A DNA stretch of 64,000 nucleotides from NCBI GenBank assembly GCA_951799445.1, contig OX637296.1, positions 1,054,001 to 1,118,000 of the forward strand, read 5' to 3'. The position numbers and the translations under genes are program-made. The DNA is from Pseudisothecium myosuroides (taxonomy: Eukaryota; Streptophyta; Bryopsida; Hypnales; Lembophyllaceae). Shown one piece after another: positions 27,342 to 40,060 of the stretch (position 1 is the first letter of the stretch; each line of letters opens with the position of its first letter). Below the pieces are notes generated by a model. It was given only the letters and a program-made list of their open reading frames with translations. It was not told where the DNA came from and did not search any database.

Positions 27342-28405
27342 AATTATATTTGGCACTCGCAACCTACAGCACGCGAAGAGTGTCCTGTCCTGTACTGAAA
27401 TGATTTCCATTTATGGATTGAACATGTTCTCGGTGTCCCATGACCGTGACTTCCGCGAGCCTCCTCGAATTGTTCCCACTTCCGAGTAGTAGGAATTGGG
27501 TGTCGATATTGCTTCTTGGCGCGGCTGCCGCTACCTGGTAATGGTGTTCACGTCCAACTGGAAGCTTCCGTCCAATCGCACTGTGCAGAATTGAATCTTG
27601 ATAGCGTGCTCCTGCGTGCGTTTCGGGGTGGTACTTCAAATTTTGACTAGGTCGATATCGCCAGACACACGTACTGTTACTGTTGCGCAGTGGTTCTTGT
27701 TATTATTGGTCCGTTTTATATGTCAATGCTGGCTTTCCCAGGGTCGAAGTGTCCGCAGTGAGTGTCCGAAAGTGTCCTTTGGATGGTCACACAACCATTT
27801 TTCTTATTTAAGAATGCATGATTTTCATCCAGTGTTTTTGTGTGCAAAGTGAACTCTATTAATGCTGCATCCACATTTTTGACTTATTTTTTGACCTTAT
27901 AGGGATAGGTTATCAAAGAATGGTATGTTAACATACTAGAGTTAATTGTGTGAAGTTTGTGCAATGAGGGACTAGGAGCTGGAGTCAATGAGAAAAACAA
28001 CGTAGGCCAAAATCCTTGCAGCATCCATACTTGGTCTCGTGGAGTTTGGTGTTCTGTCTCTTTGCTTTGACACCCTTTCTATAAATTGGGGTTCACTTTA
28101 CAATCAACTCAAGTGTATTTCATTACTTTTAGTTTATTTCCTTGACGCTTGATTTTGACATTCAAATTGATTTCTTTTGAGCAAATCCAATGAAAATGAA
28201 GTTTTTGAAGATTAGTTTCTACTCCACTTGACAATTTTCAAAATTTCTTTGAATTGAGTAAGTTTTTCAAGTTTTCAAGAAGTTGCTAAGAGTTATTTCA
28301 ATGAATGGCGTTTGATTTTTCATCCTTGTGATATTTTTTTACTTTTCTATGTAGGAAAATGGTAAATCCTTCAAAGATGGAACTTGATGGAATAATGATG
28401 TGGTT
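27342..28405. other. VPS13 3' region and AT-rich spacer
   Basis: The first few hundred bases probably hold the VPS13 3' untranslated region; the poly(A) site cannot be placed with confidence. No further gene is visible. Base composition falls to the AT-rich level of the flanks. Confidence 0.5.
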
Positions 28406-28779
28406 GATTTTTGACCAAAAAATGACTTTTGGAACTTGGTAGACCTAAATGCAAATCTTACCTTGAGTAATCTTGAGTTTTGACCAAAAAATGACTTTTG
28501 GAACTTTGTAGATCTAAATACAAATCTAGAGGGAGAGGAGAACCGCATACCTTGAGTAATCTTGATAAACTTTCACTTGAGCGTTGTGGTAGAAGAATCA
28601 CTTATATGGAGAACTAACAAGTTTTCCATTAATTCAGGTAGTGGCATCTTCTTCAATGACATTGATGAGTAATCTTGATAAACTTTCACTTGAGCGTTGT
28701 GGTAGAAGAATCACTTATATAGAGAACTAACAAGTTTTCCATTAATTCAGGTAGTGGCATCTTCTTCAATGACATTGAT
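28406..28779. repeat. Two local tandem duplications
   Basis: A block containing TTTTGACCAAAAAATGACTT occurs twice (starting near 28409 and 28477), each copy followed by an ACCTTGAGTAATCTTGA stretch. A second duplication has a 113-bp unit, copies 28554-28666 and 28667-28779, that differ at about one position. The near-identity points to a recent duplication. Confidence 0.8.
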
Positions 28780-29774
28780 GATGACTCCAATCTTGGAAAA
28801 ATTAGATTCAATCACTAGTAAAAAACTTGTTTCAAAGGTGTACATTGAGGTGGTCAGAGAACCCGTTGTGTAGTCCCTTGACACGTTGTTCTCCTCTCCC
28901 AAACAAAAAAAACTCTAATACCTAACTAACACTAGAAAAAATGAGGATTCTACAACCACTTTTTCAATTGATCTGAATAAGTATGACTAGTGAAAATGTA
29001 GAGAAGTTTAGTATTTATTGCTAAGTTATTTTGAAATTCTAAATATATAGGACATGAAGATTCATTTTCATGTAGATACTTAAATTGAGCTTCATCTACT
29101 AATGTTGCTTACAAGGAGGGGATAATAGAGCCTCAATACTCATTACCTTGCTTTATAAATAGGGCCTTTTCATTTATTGTATACCTATGAAAACTAGTGT
29201 CCAATTCTATATATCTAGTTGAAAGTTACGACAACTGATATGTGACTAAAATACTATTTGAACTATTTCATATGATTGCTTTTAAATATCTTCTATATTG
29301 TTACATGTCACTAAGAGAAACTCATGTTTTTTTATGTCCAAAATTTGCTTCCGGATGTTGCGATTGATGTCAACTAATATTAATATTGATGTCCAAAAAA
29401 TCCTATCAAAGTTGACAGGATACAAACATTGCGCATGACAGCGTAACATTAGATGTTTAGCATCTAATGTCCACATAAACATTGGATCTGCAATAAAGGA
29501 CATCGTGCCATATGGCTGCCAAATTTGCGCTACATAAGCACCACGCGAGCGAGGAGAGCCACGTGGCAAATTTTTTAAACAATCCAGCCCCTCCATAATG
29601 TGGCACATGACATGGCGGTTGACATGGCCACGGAGAAAGTGATGTGGCAACCAACAAGGATGATGTGGCATGCCTAGTCAACACACTCTCACACCAACTT
29701 AAAATTTTTATATTGTTTTTTGTGATGTCAACTTAGACATTAAAACACTTTAAAATACATCAATTGATGCACAC
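28780..29774. other. Gene-free left flank of element A
   Basis: AT-rich sequence without coding signal. It contains a short palindrome (ATTAGATGT...AGCATCTAAT near 29450) and a cluster of ATGTGGCA-like words at about 29580-29680. The last four bases before the transposon, plus the next flank, give the TGTA target duplication. Confidence 0.5.
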
Positions 29775-29778
29775 TGTA

Positions 29779-30390
29779 GGGTAGTTGCAAGAAACACTTG
29801 TCCTATTTTTTGTCCCCTTGTTCTCGATCGGGTGCTTTATTTCTCATAACTTTTGCATCCCATGCTTGATCAACGTGAAATTTGAAATGAAGGTACGTAG
29901 GATAGTCAGCATCATTCCCTAATTTTTCAGATTTTTTAAAATTAATTTACTATTTTTAAACTGCCCCCGATTACATGTCTACCTTGGCCATTTTGGGGGT
30001 TTACAGTACTATTTTCGAACCAGAAATGCGAATTTGACGCCGTAAATTGGTGATGCTGGAGGTGAAGTACCTTCACATGCACCCCCCAAGAATTTTCTTC
30101 AAAAACCATTGTCTGATGTCTCCAGGTGGGGTCAAAGTGCCCTTCCTTTGCGTACGTGACATGGGAAGGGAAATTTTTTGCTTCCAAATCTACTTAGTGC
30201 ATTGTGAGCACGTGATTCTCAAGCAAAATGGCTTTTTTTTTTTCAAATTTTCTGAATTTTCTACGAATTACTAAAAATGAAAAGGTTCGGACAGCAGTTT
30301 TCTGCTATTTTCTGCTCTCAGGCTCCGACGTAGTACTCCGCAGCTGCCTGTAGCAGTCTGTAGTGATCCGTAGTATTCAGTGACGGGGCG
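29779..30390. repeat. Alpha-end subterminal region of element A
   Basis: About 600 bp after the left terminus is repeated in inverted orientation at 44050-44660, the right end of M. Shared landmarks include TTGGCCATTTTGGGGGTTTA, a GAATTACTAAAAATGAAAA stretch and TTTCTGCTATTTTCTGCTC-like text. It carries no gene. It defines the left end of the family and probably includes transposase-binding sites. Confidence 0.8.
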
Positions 30391-30584
30391 CCGTTTGGAA
30401 CACCATTACTGCTTCTGCCGTACACGTGTGAAAATCCGTTATTGGCAGTTGAACATCCCTGACCTCTTCGTGAAATCAGATCTTCCAGTGAATTGAGCGC
30501 CGCCGTTGTCGTCGACGTCGACCAGACAGGCACTTCCCGGTTCTCTGTCGACGTTGCCATGCGACGTCGACGCTCACCTTTGGT

Positions 30585-33500
30585 TTGCGGTGCCGTGGTC
30601 TCGTCATGCATCGCAGGTTGTCGGGGCCGCCGAGACCTGGCCTTTCCACGAGGCAGGCACAGGCGCTTGCAACAAACAAAGATCGACGTCGACGATGGCG
30701 AGAGAAGCAACAGCGGTACCGCGAACGACGTCGAGAGAGGCGCCAAGCGGAAGCCGACAACGTCCGAAGGCCACTGGAGGACGACAACGGCAGAAATCCA
30801 GCAACACTAAAGAGGCGGGCGGCGGAATTCTCACGAGACTTGATTTGGCACCTGGAGCGACTAGGGGACGACAATATCAGGGCTGCGGTTATGGACATAG
30901 TGTTCAAAAACCAGACCGTCAGGATGCTTCTGCCCGACTATTATCTTTCTCCTCGGGACGCCCGAGCGCAGCGCGACATCCTCCAGAACATTCGCCTGGA
31001 CTTGCAAGCGATGGAAGTGCCCCACTGCAGTGGAATGTTGGCCAAGAAGCGCTCAATTCTGGAGGCCGTGGTGTCGGATATGGACACTGATTCCACGCGA
31101 TTTTCCCGCATTCTGGGAAGACGAAGGCAGAATTTCGAAGCAGCAGTGCGCAGGCTTGAGGACGCAGGCACGGAGACTTCGTCGCGATTCAAAGTGTCGG
31201 GTAGGAAGAAGCGCGAGGGGGGGATTTCGGAGGAGATACGGGAGCTCGTACTAGGCTTCTGGACGGAAGAAACTAGGGTGTGCCCAAACCGCAAGCAAAT
31301 GCGCAAGAAACGACTGGGTCGCCTCCTATATGACAGGCACGCCGCACATCTTTTGCTAGAACCCCAGGTACGGTAGTGCAGCGTACTCGCATTCCTGGTG
31401 CTCGACTGTTGTAGCATCTTGTACTCCGTGTAATGATTTCTAGTGCCAAACGTTGGTCGTCGAATATTTCGACGGTCGAGGCAGATTTATGTGCGGAGAA
31501 TTTGGGCATGCCAGCAACCGTCACGAATTACTGTTGTGAGATGCGACACATGCGACGTTCATGTCGTCCTTAGCCTTCCCGCTTGCATTGCAAGATACAT
31601 GACAGTGAAGGGGGGTTCAGCCCAGCACTGCCTTCACCTCCGTCAGCAATCGCACTGCCTTCGTTTTGTTGACGCTGCCGTCATTGCCGTTACTGTGTAA
31701 AACAGCGCTTTAGGCCACTACGTTCGGTACTATCAGCGTTGCCTAGTGCATTGAGTGCAGGTTTCTTCCGGCTTGACGACCTCGGCGCACAGGGACGAGG
31801 ACTACAAAGTCCCCAGTGATGCTGCACAGAGTGTGCCGCTACTCCTACAAGTCACGAAGTAGGGCCACAGTCGTAGTATTTGCTCCCTACAGTGTTCATC
31901 CCCTACTACTGCTCTTTGACATGCACTGCAGAGTCCCCCCAGTGCTGCACACACTATCACGGACGTCCTGCATTCTGTGAGAAGTACTGTGGGTACTATG
32001 ACGCACCGCTATGGTGGGGTGCTTCCTGAATCCATGGTCTCCATACTGCGCGCGGACTCAACAGCGCTGTCGGCCTTCCCCTGTAGTACCCTGAAGTACC
32101 AGGCGCGGTACTCCGTGTACATCTCAGCCGTCACCCCTGGTCGGGCGGCTGCAATGAGAGGACACCCAACGATACAGAGTCACTCAGTAAGACTGCGCTG
32201 GCTACTAAGACTGCAGGAGCGTATGCGCGTAGCCCTTGCTACACCTACCGTCTGACGCAGGTGCACTTCCAGATCGCAATGCCGCCGCTTCTCCATCCAC
32301 TACGTCTCCTGTTGACTCCTTCGTTGCACAGATGCTGTCCCTGCCGTTCTACGTAGTACTCGCGGTCCTCTACTACGAGTGGTCACGCGCGCTTCTAAGA
32401 CGCAGCATACTTGTGGGACTCCTCCCACGGTGCTCATAGTCTTACGAGGGTACTACATCTACGTCTGCAGTGCTCATCAAGGATTGCGCCGTTCCACATG
32501 GTGCACTACTTCAGTTCGAGAAGTCCTTCGGCAGGTATTTCATGCGCTCTATAGTACTTTGGAGTTGTAGTCTACGCGCTCTAAAGTACTCTTCGCCACC
32601 ACTTCAGGTACTAGTAACACTGTCTGCAACTGTACTAGTACTACGAGTACTGCAACTGACAGGTGGTACTCATGTGCAGGTGGACCTCTACAAGCGTTTT
32701 CTGGAAGCTCATCCGCAGAGGCCAATTATGCTTCGTTCCTTCATCAAGCTACGCCCGTTCTTCGTCATTAGGTGTAAAGAGCGTAACGTTTGCTGTTGTC
32801 GATACCACATCCAGGTGCTGTTTCTTCTTGAGGCTCTAATGCTTTTCGGGACCCCAACCAAGGTGCACACACGATGTTCCGCTGCATTTGCCAGTGCACC
32901 GTCTGCGGTTCCCACGCTGAAGGCATCTGTCATGTCGGTGACAGCCGCTTTTCTGGTATCACGTCGATGTGGATGTCCATCTTATGCGACAAAGCCGAGG
33001 ACGCTGAGTACCACAAACTCAGGTATTTCGGGCCCTCTACTGCTTTCATTCCAATGGTCATGCTGAACTCCGTGGTCCTCACATGTTTCGCAGTGACGCT
33101 GTCTTTTTTCGCAGCCCCTGTCTGCTTAATTACGATGTCATGAAACCTATACACTGGCGCATGAAGAGGCTCGCAAATGCTGATTGCGCTGGTTTTCAGA
33201 ACTGCAGCAGGCAATGCGCTTATATGCTGAAAGTGCGTGACGGTCTCCTAAATTTTTTCAGAGACTAAGCTCCCTTACGGGGTTCAGCAGCTGCTTTCTG
33301 ACTTCACCGTTGTGCCGCACTGAACATTGCAGCTGTTTGACCAGAACATGTTCCGACTGTGGCGTTCACAAATTCTAGCTTTGCCCGCAAGAACGAATTG
33401 ATGGACCGAGACGCAACATCAAGTGGAAGAAATTCCAGTATGAAACTGTCCAAGCTGCTGATTCCAGCAACGCCCGCAAACGCATCACTGAGGTTACCTT

Positions 33501-35417
33501 AACTACTTCGTTCTCTGCTTTTATGGAGTTTTTGAGGCCAACCTTGCAACGCTTTGTTCATCATAATTTCTGCGCTCGGTGGCAAAACGACCAAGCTAAG
33601 TTAGCTCAAGATTGTTTGCCCAAAAATGCCATTCTCACCCATATAGATTTTGCTGAAAATTACACTTTCCAAGTCCAAAACGAAATCCAGTCCATGTACT
33701 ATCATTCCACGCAGGTGACCATCATGGTTCAAGTAGTGTACCGAGTGCTACTTGGAGACGAGGCGAACGGTGGGACACCGGAACTCATTCGAGAAACTCA
33801 TTACTGGATATCTGACGACAAGTCTCACGACACACTTTTTGTGCAGCACTGTCTAATGCGTCACTGGCAGTGGCTGCATTCCCACAACTGCTGGCCGAAA
33901 ACTCACATTGATTTTAGTGATGGATGCTCGGCACAATTCAAAGGTGCCCGCTCGCTCTACTTTGTTGCCAGGTTTGTGCCGTGCTTTCTTTTGATGTCCA
34001 CGATGTTCATGCGCTCACCATGTTTTCATTCGTGCTTGTACAAACATGTAACTCGCTGAGGGCCTCACAAGAACATTCCAATTCAACGTCTTTGTACCGC
34101 GAGAGCGCTGGTACTGTTGAAATGCATGTTTAAAAAATGGCCTGCATCCTGGCTGTCTTTAGGCATATGCGCTGATAGGCTCCATCACTGGCACTGCTTA
34201 TCTTCCAGGTACCCGTCCTTAACAGGAGGCTGCAAAATGCTCTGGAACTTCTTCGGATCCGGCCACGGGAAATGTGAGTGGGACGGCGCTGGCACGGTTG
34301 TCAAGAGGGCGCTTCGTTCCGAGTAACTACTGAATCCGAATCGACCACTACAAGACACACGGGATTGTGTCATGTTCCTCGATGCGACCACGGCCGGTCA
34401 AGTGCCCGTCCGCGCCGGACGCAAGCGGTAAGGACATCATCATGGACTGCGCTACCTCTTTTAGACGAAATTGTGTTTCTAGCAGCGTCTGCAGAGTTGC
34501 CTCCTACCTTCCTGTTCCTCGCACAATGAGGACCGGCAGTGAAGGCAGGCAGGTGACATTTTCTTGCGCAGAAGAAGATTGTTTTCAGTGCACTTGGCGA
34601 ACTGCTTCACGATTCAGGGTTTAGGCAGAGGTTCCTCTCATGTAGACGCTGACCGCTTTTGTTCTCTGTGTGCGTCCCCGAAACATTGTCTTCCAGGTCT
34701 TTTCGGTACTTCCATCTTATCGGCGTGGATGAGGTGGACCGGACCTCATCCCATGCATGCCAGAACATAGTGGACTCGCGGAAACTGCACTCCGTATTCG
34801 CCCCAGACAGCAGAGACCCGACCAAGCTTTTGTTACGCCATCTATCGTGCTTGTGTGGTCCTTGCTTGGAGCAGGATTTCAACAATTGCGAACAGACCGC
34901 CTACGTGGCGCCCTGGAAGGTTCACAAGATAGAGCCCATGAATGTTCAGTACGCACAAGCCATGCTGGAAGCTGAGGAGCCGGAAGACGAGGAAAACTGG
35001 GAGTACGAGGAAAATGAAGACCGCATGGCTGACATGGTCCAGCCTGGCGACAATTTTGCCATACCAGCAGAAGCAGACAACAAGGAGGGGGTTCCTTTCT
35101 ATATCCTCCAGTGTCAAGCAGCGAAGCGGTGCGTGGAAGAGGACTTCGACTACCCTTGGGGCGGGAAATTTAAACGAGGCGACTTTGTAATCAAAGGGAC
35201 TTACTATCAAAAGTGGGGCAGGTCCGGCAGTCAAAACTATGTGTTCCTGAAGGACTCCAGGCCCGCCCATATAGACGCGGACATTGTCCTTGCGTGCAAA
35301 TTCCAAATGATATCCAGAGCGCACAGAGTGAAGGGAGGAGATCCCGTGTACTCTCTACCGTCGGAAAGTGTCGACGTCGTTATTTGTGCGCTAGAGGATT
35401 ATCAAAGTTGCCACTAA
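30585..35417 (+). pseudogene. Element A transposase, DDE type, inactivated
   Basis: Five exons fit: 30585-31367, 32680-33022, 33333-33971, 34209-34427 and 34697-35417, about 900 codons, with matching phases and GT/AG edges. The first exon is very basic (RRRRWREKQQRYRERRRERR), like a bZIP basic region, and ends after CPNRKQ. Next come Cys/His clusters (CCCRYH, CICQCTVC, CSDCG), then a DDE-like core with HIDFAENYTF, DFSDGCSAQFKGAR and WNFFGSGHGKCEWDG, and a C-terminal domain of about 200 residues. It is homologous along its length to the B transposase at 52333-56281. The reading is broken by a frame change near 32860-32875, a TAG at 33376-33378 and a TAA at 34324-34326. The initiating ATG is uncertain (30606 is the first in frame). 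Confidence 0.85.
31368..32679 (+). other. Long intron rich in AGTACT palindromes
   Basis: The first intron of the A transposase (1.3 kb) holds no gene. It is dense in AGTACT, GTACTAC and TAGTACTC words, and the same words mark other non-coding parts of A and the interior of M. The nearest relative in B has an 868-bp intron at the same protein position, filled instead with a different minisatellite. Confidence 0.6.
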
Positions 35418-36136
35418 CTGCTCGGCTTTCGGGAATTGCAGCAGGCAATGCATACACAGTGAAGGTTTCGGGGTCCTGCCAAGGTTAGGGGAGGTCACGG
35501 CGGGCCTTACTCAGGCTGCATACCGATACACGCTAAGGAGATGACGCCAGCTACCTTGTACCGAACAGTCTATCTACATTAACATTTCACGGCATATATT
35601 GCATAACAAATGCTTCTACTCACTTTCACACTTGTTCTATATCATCGTGTTACCTGCAATTTCAGACATGCACACTTCATCAGTTCCTCAACACAAGGTT
35701 ACCTGCACTTTGACAAATACAGGCTTTGGAGTTCCAAAAAGAGACTCTTTTTTTATTGAATCCTCCAGCCAAAATTTCATAGTCCCACGCTGTGCACACG
35801 TAGTCAGAAAGCCACAGAAAACGGCCACTGCGCTAGAATTCCTAGTGAACTCATACTTCCCGGAGGGCCCAAGGGCTTTTCCATTTACACTTCCCTGAAT
35901 GTTGGAAGGACTATTTGTACTTTCATTACTACTGGTAGTATTACATACACGTTCGGTACTATATTGAAGTTACTGCCTCGTCCTATAAGGCGCTACTGAC
36001 GAGCACCTCAAGCACTGCGGTGCTATCCATGCAGTACTACGCCGCACTGCGCGCACCGCGTAGTGCTCGTTTCCATGTCCTCGCTGCACCTGAAGCCCTA
36101 CTCATGGCCTCGAACTTCTACAAGTGCGACAAGTGG

Positions 36137-37520
36137 TCACTTCGACCTGCAGAAATCACTCCCGCAGACACAGTGAAAGGGTTCCACTTCACATGTAGAC
36201 TCAGTGAAATCCACGCCATAGTCCCACGTTAACTCCTTCCCAGCGCCAATGTCTGTGTTTGCAAAAAACGCCACCTGCGAGCACACGACAAGCGTCAACT
36301 TCCTTAAGGCTCAGCACAACATCAAATAGCCAAGACAACCGCGGGACCTGCATATTTGAGGGAGCTGCGTCACTCACATGGTACAGCGTCGGGAGTGTCT
36401 CGTAACCTATCCACACGGGCATGTCCATGACATTGCCGTCTGCACATCTGCAACACAAGCAGGAGTCACTTATCGCAGCCAAGTTTGTGCAATCATCTTC
36501 TTAGAAGCATAGGTGGACACAGCGCACTTACCTGTGATTCATCCAGTGCGCCAAGTTTGTGCACTCCAAGGCATCGATGCACAGCAAGTCGGAGTCTATT
36601 TTGGAGAACTCAGACTGCCAATCCGTGTCCAATAGAATTAAGTGCACCGCGCCCTTCCCGCAGCGGAATAACTCTGCGTTTGTCACCACCTCGCCCGCAT
36701 ACTCAAATAGAAATTGACCCTACCTAAGCGATTCCAGAGTTCTGATGCCCCATCCCTTAGCATCACCGACGAAGAAGACCTGCTTCCGTAAAGAGCATCA
36801 GCAGTTGCATAAATCGAACGCCCCAAAAGGCCCAAGTCACGGCATGAGGTCAGGCATAAGCGTGCTAGGAAATACTTCAAATCTCTTAGTGAGTCCTGTC
36901 TGAACAACTCTGTTACCGCAGTCCGGACCACAAGCGCACGTACGCCCGCACTCCTGAATGTACGGTCGCTGAACTTGACCTCCGCAAGCCCCACTCCAGT
37001 AGCCTTGGCATAGGAACTCCCCCCCGCAATGCACCACTTGTGCACTACCGCCATCTCTGCATTCCAGAAACTGCAGAGCAACGTCACGCGGAAGTGAGTT
37101 AGCCTGTGTACATGGCAGCGTCATGGAAAAGGCAAATGAATGGAAAAGGAATGAAGGAAACCATACCTGTTCGACATACCGCTGCTGAAGGAAGCCTTCG
37201 TCGGTATATGCGCAGCCGGCAGTTACGGAACAGCATTTGCATTCATCCTTGCCATCCACGCAAGATGCTCTGCAGAGGCAGACCGAGTCCGCGGACACAG
37301 GTGCCCTGCATATTCCCCAAGAAACTGTAGAGTGCAAGACAGGATTCCGGATGTATGTGTATGACGAGACGTCCCAGACTGGGGCTTCCCCTACGCCACC
37401 AGGTTCGTAGCACCGAATTGGAATGCTCTCACGACCTTGAGAGCAGTTCAAGAGTATGCAGTCTTGTGGCGGTAATCGTAGACAAAAAAAATATAACTTC
37501 ACAACTGTGCTTAGTGGCAA
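36137..37520 (-). pseudogene. SUV39-type SET-domain histone methyltransferase carried by element A
   Basis: This family methylates histone H3, usually at lysine 9. Read leftward, the first part has GRESIPIRCYEPGG and a Cys-rich pre-SET region (VCLCRASC, ECKCC, ECGRTCACGPDCGNRVVQ). The exon 36755-36532 encodes GWGIRTLESLR, then an in-frame TAG (36720-36722), then QFLFEYAGEVVTNAELF and CIDALECTNLAHWMNHR. Exon 36447-36378 and exon 36274-36137 complete it with VAFFANTDIGAGKELTWDYG and a post-SET tail, FHCVCGSDFCRSK. Phases across the last three exons agree. The usual NHSC motif reads NHRC. Pre-SET, SET and post-SET are all present, so the gene was complete before the stop arose. The exon 2/3 junction and the true start, to the right of 37520, are unresolved. 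Confidence 0.85.
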
Positions 37521-39867
37521 AGGTCAATGACAACATTCATGAGGACTGACTCCACGTCCGACAGAGAACCGCAAGCAAAAACCGATGGAGAGGGGTTTGG
37601 AGAGGATTGTTACCAGAACTTTACAGCAATGTCAGGGAACTGCAATTACAAGTTGGCCTCGCAACGTCCGAGGAAAATACCGCATTCATCAGACCTTTCA
37701 GCTCAGAAAACTACTTGCCCAAGACGGCCTACTTCCACAGTCATCATGCACGGAGGGCCCCTAAAGCAAGCGGACCCTTCAACGGCTCCCCTAACAACAA
37801 GGGGGGGTGAGCTCCCAATTCGTCACTTGGGACTCATAGTCTTCTTTTTCCTTTGATTTTGCAATTTAAGTCATAATTATACACAAAAAACCCTAAAAAG
37901 AGTGTAAAACCAGAATGGGCATGTTACATACCAATATGCCCTTTGGTCCTAAATAGCCTTTTCTTCTTAGAATAGCCCTAAAACCCACTTGTAAATAGGT
38001 TAGAACCATAGAAGTAGTGGGAACTAGAAGGTTTGAGGGTTCTTACCCAAAATAGCCTAAAATCACTATGCAGATGACCGGGCTTGGCTAAATTGGTCTA
38101 AGGGAAGTCTAAGGAGATTCTTAGATAGATTCCCTGAGAGAGGTTTCAGTTTCCCCATTCCATCGACGAATAGTAGAAACCCCAATTGTTAGCTTGCAGA
38201 TGTCACTTTCTCATGACAGGCCAGTGGAGGAATCTACGGTCACCGGATGGTGCTCTTGGGTCAGAACCATACCGGCAAGTCAAAAGCGAAATTCATTTGC
38301 CAAGATTCCCCCGTATGCGAAAGATTTCCTGACCGCCGGTAAACCAACGGAGCTATCTTTTTGCCCTCCGTATCAAGACATGCAAGATCAAGATGTGAAC
38401 TTTCAAATCTCTTGGGAAATCCCAGGAGAGGTTCCCCAAGAAGTTTCGGAATTTTCTGGATTAAAGAAATACTCCTTCCGGACGGTCAACCGCCTAAAAC
38501 CACGATGGGAAATTCACGATAATTACCCAGGTGGCGGTAAAATCTCACTAAAAATTAGGTTAGCTTTTTTTATGCTAATAACGCGTCCCGACAAGTTTCA
38601 TGATGTTTTGATAGCGGGAGACGGCCGAATCACCGACATTCCTTCAAATTATCCACGTGGCGAGATTTACGTGGAGTTGACCGGCGCCCCGGGTGCACAC
38701 AAAGTTGGAACGAAGTCAATGAAGGGTCTTTTCTTACTCCCTAAGACCTCCTAGACCACCCTGGCTAGTCACCTTTGTCAGAAAAGGTAACCTCCAAAAA
38801 GTAGATTTTTACCTCTTTTACTGACTCTAGTTGGCGATAGCTTACGGTGGAATTTTGGCGTTGGAATAGGGGGTAGGGAGATCTTTACACTAAAAATGGC
38901 CTTCTGAAGCCAATGGCGCAATCGGTTTTTGATTTGGAGTTGATCTCCAATAGTTAGAGATTTGGACCAGCGTTAACCTCAAAATAGGTGAAAATCCTAA
39001 AAGATAAGGATGAAAATCCAAGTTGATAGGGTTACCTAGGTTAAAAGAGGGGAGGTGAGGGCCTTGGAAAACCTATAAAAGGGCCCTCATTTCTCTTCAA
39101 AGCCACCCCCCATTCTTGTTTTGGGGTCCGTTGGGTCCACATGGTTGTAGATATTTTTAGCAATTGTTAGCCAAAAAACCCTATCGGTGTTTTTTGGGGC
39201 ATCTTTTGGCCCCCATTGTTGTATTCCTTTTAAGCTCTCAAGTTCTTGGAAGTATCGTAAGGTTGTAGATACAAGTCGTATGTTTCTTTCAAACGTTGCA
39301 CGTAACCGGGAAGTTGGGAGTTTTTGTGAGAGTTGTGAGTCTTTTATACTAATCCTAAAGCACCCCACACCGTACCTTGGCGATGCCGCTTTGGGGGGCC
39401 TTTAGCACGAGTCGTAGAGAGTGCTAATTGCGAGGGTATGCTAGCTCGTTTCGTTACACTAACCATTGGAAGCAAGTAAGGGTGGTCATGTCTAACAAGT
39501 TGTTGTGATAATAGCGGTTTCGCTCCCGACGGCGAAGCTTTGAACTTGGTGATTTATCCAAATCCCAAATTGTGTGTTAAAGAAAACCGTATTGACTGCG
39601 GAGCTCTGGCCTTAGGAGTTTAGGAAATCCCAAAATGGGTATTAAAACTCAAAACACGGCGAAGCTTTGAACCCCCCAACCGTCCGATGTCAAGGTTTAG
39701 TTCCCAAAACACCTTGGGAAAGAGTTAAGGTTTAGCCTCCAAAATTCCAACTAGTTAGGCCTCACATGGTGGGGGTAGGAATGGAACTTCCAAGTCATAA
39801 GTCCTTAGTGTAAAAATTCAGTTTATATTTATTTGTGTGGGGAACCAAGGTTGCATTGCCCGGGCCC

Positions 39868-40060
39868 TCCAAGGCCAGCAGCCAAGGCCGACCCCAGCAG
39901 CCAAAGGCCCAGCCCCGGCAGCCAAGGCCTGACCCCGGCAGCAGGGCCAGACCGCGGCGGCCAAGGCCAAACCCCTGCAAGGCCGACCCCAGCAGCCAAG
40001 GCCCGACCCCGGCAACAGGGCCAGACCCCAGCAGCAGGACTAGACCCCGGCGGCAGGCTC
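39868..40060. repeat. GC-rich minisatellite
   Basis: Imperfect copies of an approximately 20-bp unit, CAGCCAAGGCCCGACCCCGG, run for about 190 bp. It produces long proline/arginine or glycine/alanine frames on both strands, which are artefacts. It stands out from the AT-rich surroundings. Confidence 0.8.

Noticed and set aside
38194..38754. 186-codon open frame as a real gene.
   Set aside because: No recognisable domain, no homologue in the window and no promoter or splice context; kept only as a note in the orphan block.
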